Assembly: GCA_017441295.1 (NCBI GenBank)
Contig: JAFRYA010000026.1
Span: forward strand, 62,001-126,000
DNA length: 64,000 bases
Reading direction: 5' to 3'
From: Lachnospiraceae bacterium
GTDB lineage: Bacteria > Bacillota > Clostridia > Lachnospirales > Lachnospiraceae
The notes below the pieces were generated by a model that did not search any database, was not told where the DNA came from, and saw only the letters and a program-made list of their open reading frames with translations. Shown here one piece after another: positions 57,729 to 64,000 of the stretch; within the stretch, counting starts at the first letter, position 1, and each line of letters opens with the position of its first letter. Made by a program: the position numbers and the translations under genes.

Positions 57729-58973
57729 ATGATTATAGTACTGAAAATTCTTAGAGTCGTTTCATGGGTATTGATCGGATTGGTCGGAATATATTACCTG
57801 TGGATTTTTTTCAATGATATCGTAGGTTTGTTTATTGAAAAAAAGAAGTATCCTTCTGCTGAAGCAAAGAAGGCCGCAGTGGTAATATGTGCCCGAAATG
57901 AAGAAAGTGTTATTGGAAGCACAATAGACAGTCTTAACAAGCAGAATTATCCCAAGGACCTGATGCAGGTCTTTGTTGTCGCACATAATTGTACAGATAA
58001 AACAGAGGAAGTCGCCAGGGAAAGGGGCGCTACGGTGCTTGTAAGGAACGCGCCTGAAGATAAGACCAAGGGAGATGCGCTGAAGTTCGCCATCAGGACA
58101 ATTCTTGATGATTACCCTGGTGTTTTTGATTTCTTCAGCGTGCTGGATGCTGACAACGTGGCGGCGCCTGACTTTCTGATGGAGATGAACAACGCTCTGG
58201 CTTCCGGCGCGGATGCTGCACAGGGATTTTATAATTCCAAGAATTATTATGAGACTTGGGTTACCGAGCTGTCGTCAGCCCTGTGGCTGCAGACCATGAG
58301 GTGCCAGTCCATGCCGAACTCCCATCTGGGACTGCCCGTGGTAATGCTTGGTTCAGGTTTCTCATTTAAGGTGAGTGCCCTGGACGAGGAAGGCTGGCAT
58401 ACAGAAACCATCACAGAGGATCTGGAATTCACCATTCAGCAGGTTCTGAAAGGCAATAAGCTGGTTGCTGCTCCGTGTGCGGTATTCTACAGCGAGCAGG
58501 TGACTACACTGAAACCTGCCTTCATCCAGCGTAAGCGTTGGGCAATCGGCAATACCGAGTGCTTCAGAAGGTATATTGGCAGAATAATTAAAGCCATCCC
58601 TGAAAGGGGCATTAACGCGTTCAAGATAGCGCTGGATACACTGCTTTACCCGATACTTTTCTGTACAGCTGTTAACATGGTAGTGCAGATGGCCATCATC
58701 GCGCTGACCGGAGGCACATTTGTCCAGACGGTGCAGTTCCTGGCCATAGCAGCCGCCGGTTCATGGCTCATGGTCCTGCCTTTGACGCTGATATTCCTGT
58801 TTAAGGAGAAAAAGAATCTGCTCGACAATATGTGCACTGTCGTATTGTTCCCGGCGTGCCTGTTCCTGTCGCTGGTGTTCTCATGTGTAAGCGTATTCAA
58901 GAGAACCACAGACTGGACTCCGACCGTCCGCAGCAGCAATATTAAACAAGAGGAAATGGAAAATAATGAGTGA
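57729..58973 (+). CDS. Family 2 glycosyltransferase, membrane-associated
   Basis: A 414-residue processive-type GT2. One N-terminal helix (8-30) is followed by the catalytic domain: VVICARNEESVIGSTIDSLN near 51, FSVLDADNVAAPDF (D-A-D) near 137, ETITEDLEFTIQQVLKG (E-D) near 222 and the Q-x-x-R-W motif in IQRKRWAIGN near 262. Three C-terminal helices (about 305-395) end the protein. This is the architecture of enzymes that make extracellular polysaccharide. Polymer unknown. It overlaps the NUDIX gene by 8 bases. Confidence 0.9.
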   Translation: MIIVLKILRVVSWVLIGLVGIYYLWIFFNDIVGLFIEKKKYPSAEAKKAAVVICARNEESVIGSTIDSLNKQNYPKDLMQVFVVAHNCTDKTEEVARERGATVLVRNAPEDKTKGDALKFAIRTILDDYPGVFDFFSVLDADNVAAPDFLMEMNNALASGADAAQGFYNSKNYYETWVTELSSALWLQTMRCQSMPNSHLGLPVVMLGSGFSFKVSALDEEGWHTETITEDLEFTIQQVLKGNKLVAAPCAVFYSEQVTTLKPAFIQRKRWAIGNTECFRRYIGRIIKAIPERGINAFKIALDTLLYPILFCTAVNMVVQMAIIALTGGTFVQTVQFLAIAAAGSWLMVLPLTLIFLFKEKKNLLDNMCTVVLFPACLFLSLVFSCVSVFKRTTDWTPTVRSSNIKQEEMENNE

Positions 58974-59517
58974 AAAAGAAGAATTATTCGAGGAAACATT
59001 ATCATCTGAACATATATATGACGGTGTGCTGCTCCATGTGCGCCGCGACGAGATAGCCCTGCCAAATGGAAACAGGTCAGTGCGCGAATGGCTGCATCAG
59101 GGACGCGCTGTATGCGTGGTGCCTGTAACGGAAGATGGCAACGTAATAATGGAGAGGCAGTTCCGCTATCCGCTGGGCAGGGTGATCACTGAGATTCCTG
59201 CAGGTAAGCTGGACAGCCCTGAAGAAGATCCTCTCGAAGGAGCCAAGAGAGAGCTCCGGGAAGAGACCGGTATTGTCGCTGACAACTGGACGGATCTGGG
59301 CGAATATGAGCCTGCCGCAGCATATACTTCAGAACATATTTATATGTATCTGGCAACAGGCCTTCACCAACAGGAAAGGCACCTCGATGAGGACGAATTC
59401 TTAAACGTCTTCGAGGCGCCTCTTAAAGATCTGGTTGAGGATATTATGGCCGGTAAGATCACGGACGGCAAGACCGTCTGCGCGATCCTTAAAGCCGCAA
59501 GGATTTACGGAGTATAA
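58966..59517 (+). CDS. NUDIX hydrolase (ADP-ribose pyrophosphatase type)
   Basis: A 183-residue NUDIX enzyme that hydrolyses ADP-ribose or similar sugar nucleotides. The Nudix box is complete: EGAKRELREETGIVADNWTD near residues 86-105, preceded by ITEIPAGKLDSPEEDP. VRRDEIALPNGNRSVREWL near 26 is typical of the ADP-ribose branch. It overlaps the glycosyltransferase 3' end and precedes cobI by 22 bases. Confidence 0.93.
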   Translation: MSEKEELFEETLSSEHIYDGVLLHVRRDEIALPNGNRSVREWLHQGRAVCVVPVTEDGNVIMERQFRYPLGRVITEIPAGKLDSPEEDPLEGAKRELREETGIVADNWTDLGEYEPAAAYTSEHIYMYLATGLHQQERHLDEDEFLNVFEAPLKDLVEDIMAGKITDGKTVCAILKAARIYGV

Positions 59518-59539
59518 ACCGCCAAGGAGAGAACGAACA

Positions 59540-60226
59540 ATGAGAGGCATCGCATATGGTGTGGGAGTAGGCCCCGGAGACCCTGAACTAATGACTCTTA
59601 AGGCCGTAAGGCTGATCAAAGAAAATGATATTATCGCGGTTCCGGGCAAAGAGCCAAAGGAAAGCGTGGCATACAGGATAGCTGCAGGGGCAGTCCCTGA
59701 AATTGAGAACAAAACATTAGTGCCGCTTAACTTCCCTATGGTGAAAGACCGCGAGCTGATCGACCGGGAACATAAAAACAACGCTAAGGTTATAGAGAAA
59801 TACCTTGACCAGGGGAAAAACGTTGTTTTCCTTACTCTTGGCGATTCAACTGTTTACTGCACATTCAGCTATGTCCAGCATTATCTGGAGACAGATGGAT
59901 ATACTGTTGAACTCGTAAATGGTATTCCGTCATTCTGCGCTGCAGCAGCCAGATTGAACATCTCGCTCACAGAGTGGAATGAGGCGCTGCATATTATTCC
60001 TGCTTCTCACGAAACAGCAGAAGGCCTGTCATTCCCTGGCACAAATGTGCTCATGAAATCCGCCAGCCGCATGAAAGATATCAAGAAATCACTTAAAGAG
60101 AGCGGCAAACTCGTGCAGTGCGTGGAAAACTGCGGTATGGAGAATGAGAAGGTATACAAAAATGTTGATGAGATTCCTGATGACGCGGGTTATTTCTCCC
60201 TGATCATTGCAAAGGATACTAAATAA
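59540..60226 (+). CDS. cobI: Precorrin-2 C20-methyltransferase
   Basis: A 228-residue SAM-dependent tetrapyrrole methylase. AYGVGVGPGDPELMTLKAVR at residues 5-24 is the N-terminal family motif. FLTLGDSTVYCTFSYV near 95 is the CobI/CbiL-specific segment with the signature D-S-T-V-Y. NGIPSFCAAAARLNI near 122 completes the SAM site. It adds the C20 methyl group in corrin synthesis; in an anaerobe this is the CbiL function. No other cobalamin gene lies in the window, but the next gene encodes a B12-binding radical-SAM protein. RBS AAGGAGAG. Confidence 0.9.
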   Translation: MRGIAYGVGVGPGDPELMTLKAVRLIKENDIIAVPGKEPKESVAYRIAAGAVPEIENKTLVPLNFPMVKDRELIDREHKNNAKVIEKYLDQGKNVVFLTLGDSTVYCTFSYVQHYLETDGYTVELVNGIPSFCAAAARLNISLTEWNEALHIIPASHETAEGLSFPGTNVLMKSASRMKDIKKSLKESGKLVQCVENCGMENEKVYKNVDEIPDDAGYFSLIIAKDTK

Positions 60227-60248
60227 TGTCTTTTTCCTGAAGAAATGA

Positions 60249-60260
60249 TATAATCATTTC
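60249..60260 (+). promoter_or_regulatory. -10 element giving a leaderless transcript
   Basis: TATAAT at 60249-60254 starts exactly 12 bases before the ATG at 60261, so the message should begin at the start codon. No ribosome site lies between. Confidence 0.55.
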
Positions 60261-61934
60261 ATGAAGATTTTACTTGTCGCGATCAATGCTAAATATATTC
60301 ATTCAAATCTTGCGCTGAGGCAGCTGAAAAAATATGCCGAAGCGCATCTTGAATCTCTGCCTGAAATAGAAATCATAGAATATACGATCAATAATTATCA
60401 GGAGGACATCCTGTCGGGTATTTATGAAAGACACCCAGATGTCCTCATGTTTTCATGCTATATCTGGAATTGGGGAATGGTGAAGTCCCTGATTGCCGAT
60501 CTGGGTAAGGTGCTACCGGACGTTCCAATTTTTCTGGGCGGACCTGAGGTTTCTTATGACGCAGAAAATGTACTGGCGGAGCTTCCCCGGGTTTCAGGAA
60601 TCATGATAGGAGAGGGCGAGCAGACCTTCTGCGAACTTGCTAAACATCTGAATGACAGATCTGATTATTCAAAAACGGCAGGATTGTATTTCAGAGACAC
60701 TGCATTCATTCCAAGGGAAATGATGCCCATGGATGAGGTGCCTTTCGTGTACTCGGACAGCGACCTGAAAGACCTGGAAAACAGGATCATATACTATGAA
60801 TCCAGCAGGGGATGTCCGTTCGCGTGCAGCTACTGTCTCTCCGCGAGAACCGGGCCTGTCAGGTTCAGGTCGGTTGACAAGGTCTTCAAAGAGATGCAGT
60901 TCTTCCTGGAACACAGAGTGATGCAGGTGAAGTTTGTGGACAGGACTTTCAATGCGGACAGGCAGAGAGCCATTCAGATCTGGAATTACATAAAGGAGCA
61001 TGATAACGGGGTCACCAACTTCCATTTCGAGATCGAAGGTGACATTCTGAGTGACAAAGAGCTGGATGCGCTGGAAGGGATGCGCCCGGGCCTCGTGCAG
61101 ATGGAGATAGGGGTTCAGTCAACCAATCCTGATACGATCAAAGAGATCAACAGGGTAATGGATTTTGAGCGCCTGAAAAGAATCACGCGCCGCATCAGCG
61201 AAATGAAGAATATCCACCAGCATCTGGACCTGATCGCGGGGCTTCCGAAGGAAGACATGGAAAGCTTCCAAAAGAGCTTCAACGACGTGTACTCACTGAA
61301 TCCAGACCAGCTGCAGCTGGGATTTTTGAAAGTATTAAAAGGCTCTCCGCTCAGCTATAAGACGCAGGAGTATGGCCTAAAATATACATCCCGTCCGCCA
61401 TATGAAGTGCTGGAAACTAAGTGGATGTCATTTGAGGACATTCTGGAGCTTAAGAAAATAGAGAGAATGGTCGAACTCTATTATAACAGCAGACAGTTCA
61501 CATATACGCTCAGGCAGTTGGTGAAAGAGTTCGCTGCGCCATTTGACATGTTCGCTGAAATAGCGTCATTTTATGAAGACAGCGGCTATATGGTCAGCAG
61601 TCCTTCAAGACTGCACAGATATGACGTGCTGCTGGACTTCATAGTGAAGAAATGTCCTGACAAAACTGAAATGTTCAGGGAACTTTTAACGTTCGACATC
61701 TACCTCAGGGAAAACGTAAAGAGCAGGCCGGCATTTGCCCCTGATATTAAAGAATATGCAGCGAAATTAAGACTGCAAAGCAGAGACAAAGAAAGCCACT
61801 TGGATGTATTCTGTTATAGCGTATGGGCAGAAGACCCGGTAAGGCTCGAAACAGCCCATTTCGCTGCATACGATTACAGCCACAGGGATGCATTAAATAA
61901 TAATGCGTCTATCAGTTTTTTCGCTGACGAGTAA
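60261..61934 (+). CDS. B12-binding-domain radical SAM protein (DUF4080 type)
   Basis: A 557-residue protein. The N-terminal cobalamin-binding-like domain (1-150) begins ILLVAINAKYIHSNLALRQL and includes SCYIWNWGMVKSLIADL and FLGGPEVSYDAE. The radical-SAM core (about 175-370) has the cluster motif SRGCPFACSYCLS near residue 189, then MQVKFVDRTFNADRQRAIQI. A C-terminal helical DUF4080-like domain follows. Reaction unknown. The gene is preceded by a perfect -10 at leaderless distance. Confidence 0.88.
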   Translation: MKILLVAINAKYIHSNLALRQLKKYAEAHLESLPEIEIIEYTINNYQEDILSGIYERHPDVLMFSCYIWNWGMVKSLIADLGKVLPDVPIFLGGPEVSYDAENVLAELPRVSGIMIGEGEQTFCELAKHLNDRSDYSKTAGLYFRDTAFIPREMMPMDEVPFVYSDSDLKDLENRIIYYESSRGCPFACSYCLSARTGPVRFRSVDKVFKEMQFFLEHRVMQVKFVDRTFNADRQRAIQIWNYIKEHDNGVTNFHFEIEGDILSDKELDALEGMRPGLVQMEIGVQSTNPDTIKEINRVMDFERLKRITRRISEMKNIHQHLDLIAGLPKEDMESFQKSFNDVYSLNPDQLQLGFLKVLKGSPLSYKTQEYGLKYTSRPPYEVLETKWMSFEDILELKKIERMVELYYNSRQFTYTLRQLVKEFAAPFDMFAEIASFYEDSGYMVSSPSRLHRYDVLLDFIVKKCPDKTEMFRELLTFDIYLRENVKSRPAFAPDIKEYAAKLRLQSRDKESHLDVFCYSVWAEDPVRLETAHFAAYDYSHRDALNNNASISFFADE

Positions 61935-62015
61935 AGGCTGTTTAAGTAGAAAATACAAAACGCTTGTGTTATATTTAATTATAATTGAACATTTTTACAA
62001 GGAGGGTTAGACAGA

Positions 62016-63086
62016 ATGAAGGAACTTTGGAAGGGCAGTCATGCAATGGCAGAGGCTGCTATCCGTGCAGGTGCCCGATTGTACTGCGGATACCCCATTA
62101 CACCACAGTCAGAGATAATGGAGTATATGTCAGAACGCATGCCGCAGGTAGGCAGAATATTTATCCAGGCCGAAAGTGAGCTGGTAAGTATCAATACCGT
62201 ATATGGAGGTGCACTCACAGGCAACCGCTGTGTCACCAGCTCATCAGGCGTCGGTATTTCACTTATGCAGGAAGGCATCACATCCTGCTTCAGCAAGGGG
62301 CTGCCGATTCTTATTATCAATGTTAACCGTACAGGTGCCGGAATGGGCGGCGGCGGCGGAGAAGGCGGTTCCTTTTCAGGCGGCCAGGATGACTACACAC
62401 GTGAGACCCACGGCGGCGGCAACGGTTATTACCGTAATCTCGTTTTTATTCCTGACTCAATCCAGGAAGCAGTAGATATGATATACAACGCATGGGATAT
62501 CGCGGAGCCTTACCGCAATCCTGTCGTTCTGTATACAGAGGGCAGACTCGCGCAGATGATGGAAGCTGTCGAGATGCCTGAATTCAAAGAGAGAGAGCCC
62601 CTGGACTGGGGCGTTGACGGTACTTCCAAAGAGATGAAAGAGTACCGTGCAATGAACAAAGAATATTACAAATACAAACAGCGTATCGACTTAATGCGCG
62701 AGAATGAGCAGCAGTGGGAGGAGTACCTCCTGGATGATGCAGAAGTTGTAGTTGTTGCTGTTGGCCTGTGCTCAAGAGTCTGCCGCGGCAGCATTAATAA
62801 ACTGCGCGCTCAGGGAGTGAAGATAGGCATGCTCCGTCCGAAGGCTGTATGGCCGTTCCCGCAGAAGGGCTTTGATGCCCTGCCTAAGAGCGTTAAGAAA
62901 ATAGTATGCGTTGAGAATTCATCAGGTCCTGAAATGCTTGAAGACGTTATCGTCGCCATGCGTTACACTGACCATCTCAAAACAGTGCCTGTTTACAGCA
63001 GTACCCGTGAGGGCTTGATCCCTACCAAGGAACTTATCCCGTTCCTTCAGGGCGTTATTGACGGCACAGTAAAGGAGGTTGGCTGA
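62016..63086 (+). CDS. vorB: 2-ketoisovalerate:ferredoxin oxidoreductase, alpha (VorB-like) subunit
   Basis: A 356-residue protein combining the pyrimidine-binding domain of thiamine-dependent 2-oxoacid oxidoreductases (YCGYPITPQSEIMEYMSERM near 28-47; TSSSGVGISLMQEGITSCFS near 77) with the C-terminal transketolase-like domain (VVVVAVGLCSRVCRGSINKL near 247). A Gly-rich stretch MGGGGGEGGSFSGGQDDYT near 110 is typical of VorB/KorA proteins. It works with the TPP subunit encoded next. The gamma and ferredoxin-like subunits are not adjacent in the window. RBS GGAGGG. Confidence 0.92.
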   Translation: MKELWKGSHAMAEAAIRAGARLYCGYPITPQSEIMEYMSERMPQVGRIFIQAESELVSINTVYGGALTGNRCVTSSSGVGISLMQEGITSCFSKGLPILIINVNRTGAGMGGGGGEGGSFSGGQDDYTRETHGGGNGYYRNLVFIPDSIQEAVDMIYNAWDIAEPYRNPVVLYTEGRLAQMMEAVEMPEFKEREPLDWGVDGTSKEMKEYRAMNKEYYKYKQRIDLMRENEQQWEEYLLDDAEVVVVAVGLCSRVCRGSINKLRAQGVKIGMLRPKAVWPFPQKGFDALPKSVKKIVCVENSSGPEMLEDVIVAMRYTDHLKTVPVYSSTREGLIPTKELIPFLQGVIDGTVKEVG

Positions 63087-63088
63087 TC

Positions 63089-63805
63089 ATGGCAAAAGAA
63101 ATGAAAACACCTGAGAGATTATTAAGAGTTCCTTTCTGCCCGGGCTGCGGACATGGCATTTTCGTAAGACTCATGCAGGAAGTTATTGAAGAAAAGGGCC
63201 TCAGTGAGAGATATATTTCAGCAGTAGGTGTAGGCTGTTCATCCAACAGCATCGGCGCGACATATGGCGGCAATATTGTCGAGGCTCATCATGGACGTGC
63301 GCCATCTGTTACCAGAGCTATGAAAGCTCTCCGTCCAAACTGCTTTGTATGGACTTATCAGGGTGACGGCGACGCATACGCTATCGGTATGCTCGAGACC
63401 ATTCATGCAGCTAACGCAGACGCTCCTATCAGCGTCTTCGTAATTAACAACAACAATTACGGCATGACCGGCGGACAGTCAGCGCCTACGACCCTTAAAG
63501 GTCAGGTTACGACCACATCTCCGTATGGACATGACGGCAATCCTATAGATATCATCCCGCAGCTGATGACATATGAGCATGTGGGTTACATTGCTCGCGG
63601 CACTGTTACCAGCGCTGCGGAGATCCGCAAGTTAAAAGGCTACATCAGAAAGGCCGTTGACATGCAGATGAATGAGAACAAGTATTCCTTCGTTGAAATC
63701 CTGAGCCCATGCCCGACCAACTGGCACAAGTCACCTATTGAGGCATGCAACTGGATCAATGAAGTTGTTACACAGAAATTCCCTCTGGGAGAGTTCAGGG
63801 GATGA
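63089..63805 (+). CDS. vorA: 2-ketoisovalerate:ferredoxin oxidoreductase, TPP-binding (VorA-like) subunit
   Basis: A 238-residue thiamine-diphosphate subunit. FCPGCGHGIFVRLMQEVIEE near residue 16 has the cluster/TPP Cys pair. VGVGCSSNSIGATYGGN near 47 and WTYQGDGDAYAIGMLETIHA near 90 (Gly-Asp-Gly...Asn-type TPP motif with NNNNYGMTGGQSAPTT near 127) complete it. It starts two bases after the vorB stop. Subunit naming differs between databases. Together the two genes oxidise branched-chain 2-oxo acids with CoA and ferredoxin. Confidence 0.92.
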   Translation: MAKEMKTPERLLRVPFCPGCGHGIFVRLMQEVIEEKGLSERYISAVGVGCSSNSIGATYGGNIVEAHHGRAPSVTRAMKALRPNCFVWTYQGDGDAYAIGMLETIHAANADAPISVFVINNNNYGMTGGQSAPTTLKGQVTTTSPYGHDGNPIDIIPQLMTYEHVGYIARGTVTSAAEIRKLKGYIRKAVDMQMNENKYSFVEILSPCPTNWHKSPIEACNWINEVVTQKFPLGEFRG

Positions 63806-63867
63806 CCCTGTATTAAAGCTTTCACGGTTAGGCTTTTTAAGAGGCAGAGCATTATTTAGGAGGAGTT

Positions 63868-64000
63868 ATGAGAGTTAGGCTTTCCATGTATCTTGAATGG
63901 ATTCAGCCGGTCGCAGTGAGGAAGGAATTATTGCCTTCTGCAGAGAATGACCCGGCTTTTCAGGATGTCAGGATATATCATGACGATCTTCGTTTGGCTG
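63868..64000 (+). CDS. Probable PucR/CdaR-type regulator, N-terminal fragment
   Basis: ATG 63868 follows a strong TAGGAGGAG site and stays open to the window edge (44 codons seen): MRVRLSMYLEWIQPVAVRKE then the rest to DDLRLA. The opening L-S-M-x-x-E-W-I followed by Q-D-V-R-I-Y-H-D-D-L-R resembles the start of CdaR/PucR-type helix-turn-helix regulators, in which a similar L-S-M-x-x-x-W-L and N-V-R-L-Y motif occurs. Too little is visible for certainty. Confidence 0.4.
   Translation, partial: MRVRLSMYLEWIQPVAVRKELLPSAENDPAFQDVRIYHDDLRLA

Noticed and set aside
47951..63900. Relationship between the 10-codon peptide NWIKPV at 47951 and EWIQPV in the last gene
   Set aside because: Similarity is five residues in unrelated contexts; most likely chance.
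1..64000. Prophage, insertion sequence, tRNA or rRNA
   Set aside because: No integrase, transposase, structural phage gene, cloverleaf or rRNA-like stretch was recognised on either strand.

Overview
This window reads as a chromosomal segment of a strictly anaerobic, fermentative member of the Clostridia (Bacillota), probably a gut-type amino-acid fermenter. The evidence is gene content: rubrerythrin, high-molecular-weight rubredoxin, desulfoferrodoxin and an FprA-type flavoprotein for oxygen defence; 2-ketoisovalerate:ferredoxin oxidoreductase; two butyrate-kinase-type kinases; a tungsten-type aldehyde:ferredoxin oxidoreductase; and Gram-positive style promoters, ribosome binding sites and response-regulator boxes. 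No rRNA, tRNA, insertion sequence, prophage or cas gene was seen. Genus and species cannot be fixed from the sequence alone.

Layout. 1-492: interrupted nuclease-like gene running off the left edge. 531-881: alternating inverted-repeat array A. 987-2026: flavodoxin and rubrerythrin. 2129-7909: DegV, then a CiaRH-like two-component system whose TTTAAG-N5-TTTAAG box also precedes a lipoprotein/VTC/DUF4956 operon. 7956-11497: butyrate kinase (minus) and the oxygen-defence operon. 11619-14318: a DMSO-reductase-family molybdoenzyme carrying its own TorD-like chaperone domain. 14780-23827: arginine operon argC-argJ-argB-argD-carB followed by two metallo-hydrolases. 23850-26034: a degV interrupted by an in-frame stop, and two convergent TetR genes. 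26211-29902: alcohol dehydrogenase, aldehyde ferredoxin oxidoreductase, MoaD-like protein and a membrane protein behind a perfect palindromic operator. 30144-34383: mixed housekeeping (zinc ribbon protein, dtd, lipoprotein, bioY, aldo/keto reductase, acyl-ACP thioesterase). 34647-36326: pduL-butyrate kinase operon (minus). 36453-40979: nitroreductase, HD hydrolase, AlkZ-related protein, MATE, LtrA. 41362-46603: VOC protein, a pair of small paralogues, YfiH, an enolase-superfamily enzyme and an FMN reductase. 46863-47555: PAP2-family gene between two copies of a palindromic element. 48372-53069: four-gene MacAB-like export operon with two adaptors (minus). 53169-63805: M19 dipeptidase, EamA transporter, histidine phosphatase, mgtE with a leader ORF, glycosyltransferase, NUDIX, cobI, B12/radical-SAM protein, vorB and vorA. 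63868 onward: start of a probable PucR/CdaR-type regulator.

How the genes work together. The Vor complex oxidises branched-chain 2-oxo acids to acyl-CoA and reduced ferredoxin; PduL and the butyrate kinases can turn acyl-CoA into acid plus ATP; the aldehyde ferredoxin oxidoreductase and alcohol dehydrogenase can interconvert acids, aldehydes and alcohols with ferredoxin or NAD(P)H; and the rubredoxin-linked proteins remove O2, superoxide and peroxide. These links are inferred from families.

The most unusual feature is non-coding. Most of the longer intergenic regions hold arrays of short motifs in inverted or alternating orientation. Each array has its own private motif, but the repeat period falls into steps of about 40, 51 or 63-65 bp, roughly whole numbers of DNA helical turns, and the segments between motifs are mostly unrelated. 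Arrays A (531-881) and G (48085-48299) share one motif 47 kb apart; F1 and F2 are two copies of one element flanking a single gene. They resemble BIME/REP clusters more than CRISPR arrays, but no family name could be assigned.
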